Shown: positions 7,260-16,577, numbered from the stretch's first letter. The stretch is 59,794 bases of DNA from Alphaproteobacteria bacterium (GCA_017935245.1 JAGBHZ010000006.1:1-59794); one strand, 5' to 3'. The notes: generated by a model from the letters alone, not told the origin. Translations and numbers: made by a program.

Positions 7260-8540
7260 TTATATCGGTAATACAATGCGCACGCGCAGCCCACCCAGTT
7301 CGCTGTTTTCCAGGAACATTTGGCCACCGTGGTTTTCAATTGCAGTTTGTGCAATAGATAATCCCAATCCGGTGCCGCCTGTATCCGTGCCACGTGCGTC
7401 GTCCAGGCGAACAAATGGACGTAATGCGTCGCGTTTTTTATCGTCTGGGATACCGGGACCATCGTCTTCGATGATAATTTCAACGCGGTCGTCAAAGTCG
7501 TGTTCACTGATTTTGACCGTCGTTTTGGCATAGCGGGCCGCATTTTCAATAATGTTTGCAAACGCGCGTGCCAATGCCATTGGGCGGGCGTAAAATTGTG
7601 CCGGTGTGTCGGGGAAGTCGGTAACAATTTTCTTGTCTGGGGCGGCATCACGAACGGTGCGTGTTAAAATTGGTGGCAATTCGGTTGCCTGTTCTATTTC
7701 GGGCATTTCACCGCGCGCAAACGCCAGGTATCCGTTCACCATTTCTGTCATGCGGTCAATGTCCCGGATAAGGTCGGCGTCGGTCGCCCCACCCGTTTCA
7801 ATATTCAGTCGCATGCGTGCCAATGGTGCCTTTAAATCATGGCTGACCGCGTTAAGCATGTCGGTACGTGTGCGGTTATAGCGATTCAGGCGTTCTTTCA
7901 TCGTTATCATGGCGGTGGCGGCTTCGCGGATTTCCTTGGAACCGGTGGGTTCAAAGCCCGGCGCATCCAGACCACGACCGAAGCGGCCCGCCGCACGTGC
8001 AATGCGCTTGATACTGCGGGTGTGCATTATGATAAATGGGGTTACCAATATCGATACAATTAATATCGAACCAATTAACCAGATGATAAATACTTCGGTA
8101 CTGGTGGAATAAATGCGATAAAGCGATGTGCCAAATGTGGCGATTTGACCGCCGTTTGTTGGAACGTCGATAAAGACCAGGCGTTTGCCTTTGTCAATAT
8201 ATATGTCGGTTGGGCGTTTTATCCGGCGTGATAATTCCGATGCCAGGCGCCCTGCTTCGCCCGATTTGTTGTCATTGTGTTTTGGGCGGTTCAAAGAATC
8301 ATTAATGGATACATTTATACCAATGTCGCGGGCCATGTCTTGCATGGCGGCAACGTTACCATTGTCCAGAAAGTTAACCATGGTGGCAACTTCACCCGCC
8401 AGGGTTCGTGCCAATGTGTCATGAACGCGGGACCAGTGGTTCCCAAAAAATGCGTTCGCCACAATCACCTGGGCAATGACCAGGGGAATTAATATCATTA
8501 ATATTGTTCGTGCCAAAAAACTGCGTGGCATTAGTCTCAT
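7260..8540 (-). CDS. EnvZ-like sensor histidine kinase
   Basis: The 426-aa protein has two membrane spans (about 12-32 and 150-171) enclosing a periplasmic sensor loop. A HAMP linker follows, then the phospho-acceptor His234 in 'NAVSHDLKAPLARMR', the N box 'NIIENAARYA', G1 'EDDGPGIP' and G2 'GTGLGLSIA'. It would phosphorylate the response regulator encoded just upstream; the genes overlap in TAATG. The ligand is unknown. Closest by architecture are EnvZ-type osmosensor kinases, but regulation of porins here is not shown. Confidence 0.9.
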   Translation of the reverse strand: MRLMPRSFLARTILMILIPLVIAQVIVANAFFGNHWSRVHDTLARTLAGEVATMVNFLDNGNVAAMQDMARDIGINVSINDSLNRPKHNDNKSGEAGRLASELSRRIKRPTDIYIDKGKRLVFIDVPTNGGQIATFGTSLYRIYSTSTEVFIIWLIGSILIVSILVTPFIIMHTRSIKRIARAAGRFGRGLDAPGFEPTGSKEIREAATAMITMKERLNRYNRTRTDMLNAVSHDLKAPLARMRLNIETGGATDADLIRDIDRMTEMVNGYLAFARGEMPEIEQATELPPILTRTVRDAAPDKKIVTDFPDTPAQFYARPMALARAFANIIENAARYAKTTVKISEHDFDDRVEIIIEDDGPGIPDDKKRDALRPFVRLDDARGTDTGGTGLGLSIAQTAIENHGGQMFLENSELGGLRVRIVLPI

Positions 8541-9184
8541 TATTCGTTCCTATGGTTTGTGGCGGTGTCTATTAATTTATATCCACGGCCACGTATTGTG
8601 ATAATGTCTAGGTTAGATAATACTATATTTAATTTCCCGCGCAAGCGTTTTGCAACCATTGGTGCCGCCGGCGCAATATTGCCAATTGGGGTAATTAATT
8701 GGGTCAGTAATTTTTTTTCTTCGCCTGATAAACTTAATAATTGTGGTCCAGACGCGGTTTGTACAAAGAATTCATTGTCTGAAAGTGCCAATCCATTTGG
8801 AATCTTTGGTGTGGTCGGTGTCGTTTTCTTGATTATATTGTTAAGGCGTAATATTAATTCGCGTATCTGAAATGGTTTGCCCAGGTAATCGTCCGCGCCG
8901 CCCATTAAGCCATCGATAGTATTTTCGGACCCTGTCATTGCGGTTAACATGATAACTGGGGTTTGATTGCCAGAATTGCGCAGGTTTTGTAAAAACGTTA
9001 ACCCGTCCATCCCCGTCATCATACGGTCCAGAACAATCGCGTCAACCGTTATACGGGATAAAATTTCATTTCCAATTTCAGCAGAATTTGCCGTTATTAC
9101 GTCAAAATCTGCATTTTTTAGCCCACGCGCCAATGCACCGCGCAGGATATCATCATCATCAATAATAAGAATTGTTTTATTCAT
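8540..9184 (-). CDS. OmpR-family response regulator
   Basis: The 214-aa protein has a receiver domain with the acidic pocket (D10-D12), phospho-acceptor Asp53 in 'IVLDRMMTGMDG', Thr in 'MLTAMTG' and Lys in 'LGKPF' near 103. A C-terminal winged-helix DNA-binding domain follows, with 'TIRGRGYKL', the typical end of OmpR/PhoB regulators. It is the first gene of the two-component operon. The C-terminal domain is slightly short for the family. Target genes are unknown. Confidence 0.9.
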   Translation of the reverse strand: MNKTILIIDDDDILRGALARGLKNADFDVITANSAEIGNEILSRITVDAIVLDRMMTGMDGLTFLQNLRNSGNQTPVIMLTAMTGSENTIDGLMGGADDYLGKPFQIRELILRLNNIIKKTTPTTPKIPNGLALSDNEFFVQTASGPQLLSLSGEEKKLLTQLITPIGNIAPAAPMVAKRLRGKLNIVLSNLDIITIRGRGYKLIDTATNHRNE

Positions 9185-9237
9185 TTCGTGGTTTTCTTAT
9201 TGTGTGGTCGGTGCAGTTCCCATCACAGACCACGTGT

Positions 9238-10161
9238 TTATTTGTCCAATGGTTCAACGGCGTATTCACCGGGCTGAATCATCATGTATTGGCTGTTTGC
9301 GCCATTGTTGATGTCTTCGCCCAGAAGAGATGCGCGGAATTTCATGCCACTGGTTGTAAATTCTGTTTTAAATAGCGCATATCCTGTGCCGCCACCGGTT
9401 GTGGGGCCCTGCATTCCCAGGGAATAATATCCACCCAAAATGCCATAGTCCAGGTCGATGTAATCCAGGCTGACAATCAAGGAAACACTGCTGATACCAT
9501 CACTGGTCATGTTACATGCGAATTCACGATTTGATAGAACCGCTTCGGAATTAACGGGAACCATCAGGTCCATAATTGTTGGTTCGCAAACGCGATCGAT
9601 GCCATTTACCAAGAAATCATATGTCATGCCAACGGTTGCCTTGGACAGGCCGGTCGAAACACTGACCTGGGAAATTGTGGCCTTGGGGATTTTAACCATG
9701 GCATTGGCAATGCCGCTGCGAACGGGAAAAGAAATTCCAGATTGCAGGCAATCGCGTGAAAAAGGATCCGCTTCGCATATATAAACGCGGGAATGGGCGT
9801 TCATCATGAACATGTTGGCCAAACTGTTGAACAAAAATGTGCGCGTAATACGGTCGTTTAAACGTGTACATCCAAAATTACGGCAAATTACCATTGGACG
9901 GTTGGCAAACATTACGCCGGGGTGTGCCGTTTCTTCGGCAATGCGGGCGTCAATTATATTCTGGTCATAGTCCAGACTGTCTGCGCGGTTCATAAATTCC
10001 GTTTCCGGGATAAAATTTGGATCGTCGGGGTATGCATAATACGATTGTACCGGCGTTTCAGTGTAAATTGTTTGAAAATCTTCCATGACAATATCTGTGT
10101 TCGCGTGCGCGTATGGCGCAATCAAAGTCGCAATTAAACCGGTTAAAAAGAATTTTTTCAT
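9238..10161 (-). CDS. secreted hypothetical protein, 307 aa
   Basis: A clear Sec signal peptide (MKKFFLTGLIATLIAPYAHA) is followed by a soluble mature domain. The mature part includes a Cys-containing stretch 'VICRNFGCTRLNDR', 'YICEADPFSRDC' and a C-terminal beta-rich, Gly-rich segment. I recognise no family. It lies 53 nt upstream of the response-regulator gene on the same strand. A plausible promoter (TTGACA-N18-TAAAAT) sits at 10187-10216. It is probably periplasmic or outer-membrane associated. Confidence 0.75.
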   Translation of the reverse strand: MKKFFLTGLIATLIAPYAHANTDIVMEDFQTIYTETPVQSYYAYPDDPNFIPETEFMNRADSLDYDQNIIDARIAEETAHPGVMFANRPMVICRNFGCTRLNDRITRTFLFNSLANMFMMNAHSRVYICEADPFSRDCLQSGISFPVRSGIANAMVKIPKATISQVSVSTGLSKATVGMTYDFLVNGIDRVCEPTIMDLMVPVNSEAVLSNREFACNMTSDGISSVSLIVSLDYIDLDYGILGGYYSLGMQGPTTGGGTGYALFKTEFTTSGMKFRASLLGEDINNGANSQYMMIQPGEYAVEPLDK

Positions 10162-10186
10162 TATGCTGCCTTTTTCTCTTACGCGA

Positions 10187-10216
10187 ATTTTAGAACATTT
10201 TATATAATTGTGTCAA
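10187..10216 (-). promoter_or_regulatory. probable promoter of the 9238-10161 gene
   Basis: On the minus strand TTGACA (10216-10211), 18-nt spacer, TAAAAT (10192-10187), 25 nt before the start codon. Confidence 0.5.
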
Positions 10217-10297
10217 AACAAAAATATTTTTATTGAAAATTGATAATCGTTTGTTCTAAGTTTATTGCAAATAGAATATTTACGAAAGGTGAAAATA

Positions 10298-10957
10298 ATG
10301 GTTGATATTATTATTGGTGGGGAATCTGGAAAATTGCACGCGGTGTATCATAAGTCTGCCGTTGTTGGTGCGCCGTTGGCGGTGGTGCTGTCGGGGAATC
10401 CGCGCCAAAAATATCATATGAACGATCGTGTGTCATATGCGATGTTCCGCGCATTTATGGATATTGGTTTTTCGGTTGTGCGGTTCAATTATCGTGGCGT
10501 TAATGATTCCGAAGGGGCCATTGGTACAACAACTGAAAATATGCTGGATATTGCAACGGTTATTGATTGGATTCAAAATCATAATGAAGACAGTACACAA
10601 ATATGGCTGGCCGGACACCAGTTGGGCGCATGGTATGTGTTACAGGCAATGATGCGACGCCCAGAAATTTCGGGTTTTGCATTGGTGTCGCCGGATTCAT
10701 CGGTTTCTGATTTTGCGTTTCTTTCGCCACGCCCAAATCGTGGTCTGTTGATTCAGGGGGCAAATGAATCCGAAGATGCACGTGTGTTTGCAACGCATCT
10801 GACCCAGGTGTTGAAAAAACAGGCACAAATCGATTTGGAAACAATTCGTGTAAAAAATGCAGATGCCGCGTACAGTCAACCGGCCGATTTGCGCCAGATG
10901 TACAATGATTTAAAGGCATATGTTGGACGTGAAAAAGAAGAAGATAAGTTGTTATAA
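10298..10957 (+). CDS. alpha/beta-hydrolase-fold protein with missing catalytic triad
   Basis: The fold resembles the small COG2945-type hydrolases: 'AVVLSGNPRQK', then 'GFSVVRFNYRGVNDSEG', then a nucleophile elbow. The elbow reads LAGHQLGAW, with Gln (about residue 108) where the family has Ser. Later positions that usually hold the acid and His ('GDxD', 'GAxHFF') read 'GANESED' and 'NADAAYSQ', so the whole triad appears lost. The ATG at 10298 is preferred over 10265 because AAAGG lies 8 nt upstream. It heads the operon ending at 16178; ruvB starts 3 nt after. A non-enzymatic role is inferred. Confidence 0.8.
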   Translation: MVDIIIGGESGKLHAVYHKSAVVGAPLAVVLSGNPRQKYHMNDRVSYAMFRAFMDIGFSVVRFNYRGVNDSEGAIGTTTENMLDIATVIDWIQNHNEDSTQIWLAGHQLGAWYVLQAMMRRPEISGFALVSPDSSVSDFAFLSPRPNRGLLIQGANESEDARVFATHLTQVLKKQAQIDLETIRVKNADAAYSQPADLRQMYNDLKAYVGREKEEDKLL

Positions 10958-10960
10958 ACC

Positions 10961-11950
10961 ATGATGAACAAAGAACGTTTTTTAGATGCGAATATCCCAG
11001 ATGATATGGCGGCAACAATTCGCCCGCGGTCGTTGGCGGATTTTATTGGCCACGAAGGGTTAAAACAAAATTTGTCGGTCTTTGTGTCGGGGGCGCGTTC
11101 ACGTGGCGAAGCGATGGATCATGTGTTGTTATATGGTCCCCCGGGGTTGGGGAAAACAACACTGGCCCATATTGTTGCAAATGAATTGGGGACGAATTTT
11201 CGGGCGACAGCGGCACCAATGTTGACCAAGCAAGGGGATTTGGCGGCAATTTTAACATCTCTGGAACCGATGGATGTGTTGTTTATTGATGAAATTCATC
11301 GTTTGCCAACGGCAATTGAAGAAGTTTTGTATTCCGCGATGGAAGATTTTAAGTTGGATATCATGCTGGGTGAAGGGGCCAGTGCGAAAAGTGTTCGAAT
11401 TGACCTGCCGCCGTTCACGCTGGTGGGGGCGACGACGCGAACGGGGTTGTTGTCGAATCCGTTGCGTGATAGATTTGGTATTGATTTGCGGTTGAATTTT
11501 TATTCGCCAGAAGATTTGGCAAAAATTATTATGCGCAGTGCGAATATTCTGGGGACGCCAATTGACGCCGATGGTGCGTTGATGTTGGCGCGGTCGGCAC
11601 GTGGAACGCCCCGTATCGCAAATCGTTTGTTAAAACGTGCACGTGATTTTGCATCTGCGTTGTCTAAGGACCAGATTACAGCGGATATTATTAAAACCAC
11701 CCTGTTCCAGTTGCATATTGATGAAAGTGGACTGGATGAAATTGATCGCGAATATATGGGTACGATTATTAAGCATTATGCCGGGGGGCCGGTTGGAATT
11801 GAAAATCTGTCTGCGGCATTATCGGAACCGGCGGATACAATTGAAGATGTGGTTGAACCATATCTGATGCAGTTGGGATTTATTCAGCGTACACCACGTG
11901 GTCGCATCGTTACAGATGCTGGCTACAAACACCTGGGGCTGGAGAAATAG
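10961..11950 (+). CDS. ruvB: Holliday junction branch-migration ATPase RuvB
   Basis: RuvB hexamers drive branch migration of Holliday junctions together with RuvA. The 329-aa protein has Walker A '[10 protein letters not shown]', Walker B 'LFIDEIHRL', sensor '[18 protein letters not shown]' and a C-terminal winged helix ending '[10 protein letters not shown]'. Two in-frame ATGs lie at 10961 and 10964. In many proteobacteria ruvC-ruvA-ruvB precede tolQRA. Here ruvA and ruvC are absent from the window, and ruvB follows the hydrolase-like gene. Confidence 0.96.
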   Translation: MMNKERFLDANIPDDMAATIRPRSLADFIGHEGLKQNLSVFVSGARSRGEAMDHVLLYGPPGLGKTTLAHIVANELGTNFRATAAPMLTKQGDLAAILTSLEPMDVLFIDEIHRLPTAIEEVLYSAMEDFKLDIMLGEGASAKSVRIDLPPFTLVGATTRTGLLSNPLRDRFGIDLRLNFYSPEDLAKIIMRSANILGTPIDADGALMLARSARGTPRIANRLLKRARDFASALSKDQITADIIKTTLFQLHIDESGLDEIDREYMGTIIKHYAGGPVGIENLSAALSEPADTIEDVVEPYLMQLGFIQRTPRGRIVTDAGYKHLGLEK

Positions 11951-11954
11951 TTTC

Positions 11955-12329
11955 ATGACGACGCATGTGTTCCCATTTACAATCGCATATGCCGATACCG
12001 ATGCCGAAGGAATTGTTTATCATGCGCGCTATCTGGAAATCGCAGAACGGGCACGTATGAACTGGCTGCGGGGGCGTGTGGCCGCCGATGGTGATATTGG
12101 ATTTGTGGTTCGTGAATTAAATATTAAGTATTTGCAACCCTTGACGGTTGGTGATGAATTTGTTGTTGAAACACAAATGACGGATGTTGGGGCGGCATCG
12201 GTTCGGGTCGAACAAAAGTTCGTGAAAGATGGGAAAATTTGTGCTATAATAAACATCAAAGTTGCGTATTTGGGTGCTAATATGCGCCCAAAGAAAATCC
12301 CAGAAGATTTTATTCATGGATTGGTTTAA
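11955..12329 (+). CDS. ybgC: acyl-CoA thioesterase YbgC
   Basis: The 124-aa hotdog-fold protein has the 4-hydroxybenzoyl-CoA thioesterase signature 'YADTDAEGIVYHARYLEIAERAR', with catalytic Asp in 'DTDAEG'. The ATG at 11955, 5 nt after the ruvB stop, fits the family length; a longer in-frame start would overlap ruvB. YbgC is the usual first gene of tol-pal operons and acts on acyl-CoA or acyl-ACP in lipid metabolism. Confidence 0.93.
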   Translation: MTTHVFPFTIAYADTDAEGIVYHARYLEIAERARMNWLRGRVAADGDIGFVVRELNIKYLQPLTVGDEFVVETQMTDVGAASVRVEQKFVKDGKICAIINIKVAYLGANMRPKKIPEDFIHGLV

Positions 12330-12349
12330 AATAAAAAAAGGAAAGGAAA

Positions 12350-12823
12350 ATGGAAAATAATTTCTCGCTGTTAAGTTTGTTCACAGGCGATTGGATGACG
12401 CTGATTGTGTCGCTGGTGTTGGTGGTGTTTAGTGTTTTGTCATGGGCGGTGATTGTTGAAAAAATTCGCATGTGGCACGGGCAAAAAAGAAATCCGATAA
12501 AAATGAAGCCAAATGAAAATCTGGATGTGTTTATTCGTCCTTTTGACAAGAATTTGTGGTTCTTGGCCATGGTTGCCTATATTTCACCATTTATTGGGTT
12601 GTTTGGAACCGTTTGGGGTGTTATGGATTCGTTTGCGTCAATCGGTGTGAACCAGTCGGTCAGTATCGGTGTTATTGCACCGGGGCTGGCGGTGGCGCTG
12701 GGGACGACGGCATTGGGATTAATTGCGGCGATTCCGGCGGCAATTGCACATCAGATTTATTCTAAGAAGGCCGATGATTTATATGAACGCCTGGAATGTG
12801 CATGCAAAGAATTGAAAAAATAA
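12350..12823 (+). CDS. tolQ: TolQ/ExbB-type proton channel, unusually short
   Basis: TolQ with TolR forms the proton-motive-force motor that pulls on TolA during outer-membrane constriction. The 157-aa protein has TM1 (about 15-38), then TM2/TM3 with 'PFIGLFGTVWGVMDSFASIG' and 'GVIAPGLAVALGTTALGLIAAIPA'. The family usually has about 220-235 aa with a long cytoplasmic loop between TM1 and TM2. Here that loop is only about 35 residues. The channel helices are intact, so it is likely functional. Confidence 0.92.
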   Translation: MENNFSLLSLFTGDWMTLIVSLVLVVFSVLSWAVIVEKIRMWHGQKRNPIKMKPNENLDVFIRPFDKNLWFLAMVAYISPFIGLFGTVWGVMDSFASIGVNQSVSIGVIAPGLAVALGTTALGLIAAIPAAIAHQIYSKKADDLYERLECACKELKK

Positions 12824-12834
12824 TGGTGGGATAG

Positions 12835-13233
12835 ATGTCCAGACAAAGACGCAGAAATAATGATACGTCAATTCAATTGACGCCAATGATTGACGTTATG
12901 ACGGTGTTGTTGGCGGTGTTTATGGTAACAACACCAATGATGACAACGGGTATTGATTTAAACCTGCCGCGGGCGGGTGCATCTGCGATGACGGGTAATG
13001 ATCATGCAATTCAAATCAGTGTCGATAAAAATGGAAACTACTATTTATCTGAAATGAAATTATCACGCGATGAAATTGTCGCGCGTGCGGTTGCAATGCG
13101 TGGTGAAAATCCGCAACTGACAATTATGATAAGTGGGGATACAGCGGCGGATTATGGTGCGGTTATGTCAATGATGGGTAAACTAAAAGATGCGGGTTTT
13201 CAAAAGGTTGGTCTGCGCACGCAACCAGAATAA
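12835..13233 (+). CDS. tolR: TolR/ExbD-type energy transducer subunit
   Basis: The 132-aa protein has one N-terminal membrane span with the essential Asp in 'TPMIDVMTVLLAVFMV' (about residue 20), followed by a periplasmic domain. The segment 'AADYGAVMSMMGKLKDAGFQKVGL' is the typical ExbD/TolR C-terminal end. It follows tolQ by 11 nt. Confidence 0.94.
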   Translation: MSRQRRRNNDTSIQLTPMIDVMTVLLAVFMVTTPMMTTGIDLNLPRAGASAMTGNDHAIQISVDKNGNYYLSEMKLSRDEIVARAVAMRGENPQLTIMISGDTAADYGAVMSMMGKLKDAGFQKVGLRTQPE

Positions 13234-13239
13234 AGTGCT

Positions 13240-14005
13240 ATGAAAAATAAGTATTTTAATCTTGAAAATTTATTAATGTCTGTGGGGGGGCACCTGGTGG
13301 TGGCGGCGGTTTTGCTGACGTCGGCGGTCGTTATTTTAAATCGTGCCCAATTGGTCGCGCCCGATAGAATTGAAATAATAGAAATCGATTTAAATAGTGT
13401 TAATGTTACCGGCGAAGAAACACGATTACAAAACGTAAATGCCGATGTAGCACAGGAAAAGGTCAAGGAAGAAAAACCAGAACCAAAGCCACAGCCAGAG
13501 CCAGAAAAAATAGAAGAAAAACCAATAGAAGAACCAACATTGGTGGAAGAGCCAGAACCAGAACCGGAACCAGAAAAAAAAAGAAGAAGAAAAAAATGTG
13601 CCGGTCGAAGAAAAAAAGGTTGAACCTGCCCCGGCGCCAAAGAAAAAGCGTGTTGTGCGCGTTAATCGCGAAGTAATGAGTTTAGATCGTACAATGACGG
13701 TTTCGGTTGTTGACGCGTTGCGTGTGGCAATGACGCGTTGTTGGGTCGTTGATACAACACGTACGGATATTGGTGATATTCGTGCGGTGGCACATTTAAC
13801 AATGCGAAAAAATGGTACGGTGCGGGATGTGTGGTTTGAATCGGCCGCCCGTGCAGAAACAGATCCGGCGTTTGCATATGTTCTGGAAACAATTCGTGAT
13901 GCAATAAATGCGTGTCAGCCGTTGAATATGTTGCCACAAAAAGAATTTAGTAAATGGGAAAAAATTCAGTTAACCTTTTATCCAACAACGGGTAAAGTTA
14001 TGTAG
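13240..14005 (+). pseudogene. tolA: TolA, reading frame interrupted at a run of nine A
   Basis: Two overlapping frames together make one TolA. The first (13240-13623) holds the inner-membrane anchor and a Pro/Glu/Lys-rich stalk ('EPKPQPEPEK'). The second (open through the stalk and ending at 14005) continues the acidic/Lys stalk and adds a C-terminal TolA/TonB-like domain ('MRKNGTVRDVWFES'). The break fits one extra base in the A9 run at 13574-13582; removing one A gives a continuous ~254-aa protein. It may be a sequencing/assembly indel, a true mutation, or a slippage site. Position directly after tolR supports the identity. Confidence 0.75.
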
Positions 14006-14049
14006 TCATGAACCAACGCGGAGAGAGAATAAACGCAAAAGGTCATGTG

Positions 14050-15180
14050 ATGAAGGATAAGTTTTTTTCTGAAAATTGGGCCGAGGCCACCGCAAAGTTT
14101 GATAAGTTAGCAACACAAGATTTTTGCCGACGGAAATGGTTTGACGGTGATGGTATGCGTGATACATATTCTGTGCCGTTGTGTCAGGTTGGATATGGTC
14201 CGCATAAGATTGTTATTAATTCTGGAATTCACGGAATCGAAGGGTATTTTGGTAGTGCCGCACAAATATTATTCCTTGATAAATTTGTGGATATGTTCTT
14301 GGGGGCAAAATTGTCATCAAAATATACGATTAATCTAATTCATGTCATTAATGGATGGGGGATGGATCATCGTATGCGCGAAGTTATGGATGGAGAACAT
14401 GGCGGATTGGTCGATTTAAACCGCAATTTTGGTGTTGATTTTAGTAGACCAAATACCCTGCCACAGAATCCAGAGTACATGTTGGCGCATGATTTGTTGC
14501 TGTCAAAGCCGGATGCGATTCATAAAAAAAATGCAATCAAGGAATTTCGTAAAAAACATCTGTCTGATGGGGTGTGGGCGGCAATTAGCAATGGGCAATA
14601 TCATGAACCGTATGGATTGTTCTATGGCGGGGCACGGGAAATGAGTGAAAATAAAATCGCATTGCAGATATATGATTACATTATGACGCCAGATGCCCAA
14701 TCATTGGTATCGATTGGCCTGCACACAGGATTGGGACGATTTAATCGAAAGACGGGAAATGCAACGTCAGAAATTCTGGTGTCGCATCCGGTGGCGCATG
14801 CATCCAGTCAATATTTTAAAAACGTATTCGGATCGTCTGTGCCGGTTGTGTGTGATGAACGTGCCGTACATGGCCCCGTGTTACAGGGGGATTTGGTGGA
14901 CTGTTTGGAATCGCGATATAAATCACGTGATATTCCAATCTTTACCGCAGATTTAGAAATCGGTACGGGCGAATATCCAATTATGTCCCCGATTTATAAA
15001 CGTATGGATATGGGGGATGCCCGCTATGATTTATTGCATTTTGGTAAAATTAGCCCACAGACATTTAAAAATCTGACCGAAAGCTGGTATCCATCGCATC
15101 CGGCGTGGCGCAAATCTGCCATGGCCAGTGCGGATCTTTTGTTTAAAACACTGATAGAATATATGGCAAACAACCGATAG
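14050..15180 (+). CDS. DUF2817 zinc-carboxypeptidase-like protein
   Basis: The 376-aa protein matches the M14-like DUF2817 family: 'SGIHGIEGYFGSA' (His and Glu candidate zinc ligands), 'DLNRNF', 'GLHTGLG' (third ligand His) and a late Glu in 'TADLEIGTG'. The family is predicted to cleave a peptide or amide bond; the substrate is not established. An upstream ATG at 14008, 2 nt after tolA, is possible, but AAAAGG 7 nt before 14050 and the family N-terminus favour 14050. It occupies the place where tolB/pal would often follow tolA. Confidence 0.8.
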   Translation: MKDKFFSENWAEATAKFDKLATQDFCRRKWFDGDGMRDTYSVPLCQVGYGPHKIVINSGIHGIEGYFGSAAQILFLDKFVDMFLGAKLSSKYTINLIHVINGWGMDHRMREVMDGEHGGLVDLNRNFGVDFSRPNTLPQNPEYMLAHDLLLSKPDAIHKKNAIKEFRKKHLSDGVWAAISNGQYHEPYGLFYGGAREMSENKIALQIYDYIMTPDAQSLVSIGLHTGLGRFNRKTGNATSEILVSHPVAHASSQYFKNVFGSSVPVVCDERAVHGPVLQGDLVDCLESRYKSRDIPIFTADLEIGTGEYPIMSPIYKRMDMGDARYDLLHFGKISPQTFKNLTESWYPSHPAWRKSAMASADLLFKTLIEYMANNR

Positions 15181-15242
15181 AATTTGATTGATTTGTTGTC
15201 GTGATAATGGGTACAATAATAGCATCGTGCAAAAGGAAGAAT

Positions 15243-16178
15243 ATGAACGTTGTTTATGATAAAAAGCGCAAAGATATTACATTTTGTACAATGTTGTTCA
15301 AAATGCCGGGCCAGGATGGTTTTAATGCGTTAAAACGTATGGACCGCGGGTTTGAAAACTTCTATTTACCATCGTTAAAAAAATTGATAGAAACGTTTGA
15401 ACGTGTGGCACTGTGGTGTGATGCGGAAACGGCAAAGTATTTAAAGGCACATAATTTAGATAAAAATATTCATATGCGGGTTTTGGAATTGTCTGAATTA
15501 CCGCACTATGCCGAACGGGATTTGTGGTTGTCAATATTGCATCAGATGAAAAAATATCGCGGTAATTTGTTGCGTCGCAAGACGCCAGAACAGTGGCTGG
15601 ATTATATGACGATGATAAACGCTAAACCGGCGATAATGGATTGGGCGGCAACAGAAAACAAATTTGATTCTGAATATTTTATGTGGATTGATGCGGGTGC
15701 ATTTAATCCGAATTATGATGCGGTATGGCATGGTAATGGTTTGTGGAACGGGCACATATATGCGCGGCCAAAAAATCGGGTTCGAATTTCAATTCAGCCA
15801 ACCATGGGACGTGCCCGGCCGCGTTTTGTACCACGCTTTGTTTATGATGTTTATAATAAAATCTGTGGGCCGATTGCGGATGCAACACGTGAAACATTGT
15901 CGCGCCAAAATTTGCGTGATATTGCGATGATAAATTCAGATTATGACGTGCCGGCATGTTCCATGATTATGACGGGTGATACTGCGCATCGGTTTTATTC
16001 TGAATATGAACGTGTTCGTATATGGATGCAGGGCCAAGGCTTGGTTTCAACCGAACAGGCAGTATTCTTGGCAATGATGAAATATGATAGCAAGCATTTG
16101 TTTGAACTGGTGTATGTGCGTGGGTATGTTGGTGTGTATGGTGCGGTCGCGGCAAAAGCCCCAGATTATCTTTTATAG
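15243..16178 (+). CDS. HtrL/YibB-WlaTC-like glycan protein
   Basis: The 311-aa protein begins 'MNVVYDKKRKDITFCTMLFKM' (split by conserved residues) and has 'YFMWIDAGAFNP', resembling the DxD-like strand of the HtrL/YibB and WlaTC proteins linked to lipopolysaccharide genes. A later region contains 'STEQAVFLAMM', as in glycosyltransferases that end with a conserved Glu-Gln. The ATG at 15243 has AAAAGGAAG immediately upstream. It is the last gene before the rnpB terminator. Glycosyltransferase activity is inferred. Confidence 0.65.
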   Translation: MNVVYDKKRKDITFCTMLFKMPGQDGFNALKRMDRGFENFYLPSLKKLIETFERVALWCDAETAKYLKAHNLDKNIHMRVLELSELPHYAERDLWLSILHQMKKYRGNLLRRKTPEQWLDYMTMINAKPAIMDWAATENKFDSEYFMWIDAGAFNPNYDAVWHGNGLWNGHIYARPKNRVRISIQPTMGRARPRFVPRFVYDVYNKICGPIADATRETLSRQNLRDIAMINSDYDVPACSMIMTGDTAHRFYSEYERVRIWMQGQGLVSTEQAVFLAMMKYDSKHLFELVYVRGYVGVYGAVAAKAPDYLL

Positions 16179-16183
16179 AAAAT

Positions 16184-16208
16184 AAAAACACGTCCCCGTG
16201 GGGACGTG
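16184..16208 (-). terminator. terminator of rnpB
   Basis: The 8-bp perfect stem ACGTCCCC/GGGGACGT (16190-16197, 16200-16207) is followed on the minus strand by TGTTTTTATTTT. Confidence 0.8.
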
Positions 16209-16210
16209 GT

Positions 16211-16538
16211 GCAGACACCCGATAAGCCGGATTCTGTACTGCCGAAAACCCAGTTTCTTTCGGAAACCAAGTAATGGTAGCGGACATGATTAATCTGCAA
16301 TTTGTGTTGCCACAATTGTCAAGCCTTCTACCCGCCCCCAATGTGGGACCCATATAGGGGGCCTATTTGAAGTTGCTGCGCACAGAGATTGCCCGTTTCA
16401 CTCGAATTTAATCGTTTACGTCACTGTTGCTCTAATCGTCGGGTCGCCCCGCCCGGTATATTAGCCGGTGTGCCGTCCCATGCAGTCCGGACTTTCCTCG
16501 GTCTGGCTAAGTCGCCAGGCGCCATGTCCAGGGTGTCA
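16211..16538 (-). ncRNA. rnpB: RNase P RNA, bacterial type A
   Basis: On the minus strand the universally conserved 'GAGGAAAGTCCGGAC' (CR-I) is near 16502-16488, and the matching 3' 'ACAGAATCCGGCTTAT' lies near 16238-16223. The ends pair as P1: GACACCC (16537-16531) with GGGTGTC (16220-16214). Total length is about 328 nt, normal for type A. It is the catalytic RNA that trims tRNA 5' ends. Its own promoter (16549-16576) and terminator (16184-16208) flank it. Confidence 0.93.
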
Positions 16539-16548
16539 TGCGGGTGTT

Positions 16549-16576
16549 ATAATATCATTATTTTGAAAAATGGCAA
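16549..16576 (-). promoter_or_regulatory. promoter of rnpB
   Basis: On the minus strand TTGCCA (16576-16571), 16-nt spacer, TATTAT (16554-16549). It starts transcription about 10 nt later, which matches the P1-defined 5' end. Confidence 0.65.
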
Positions 16577-16577
16577 T

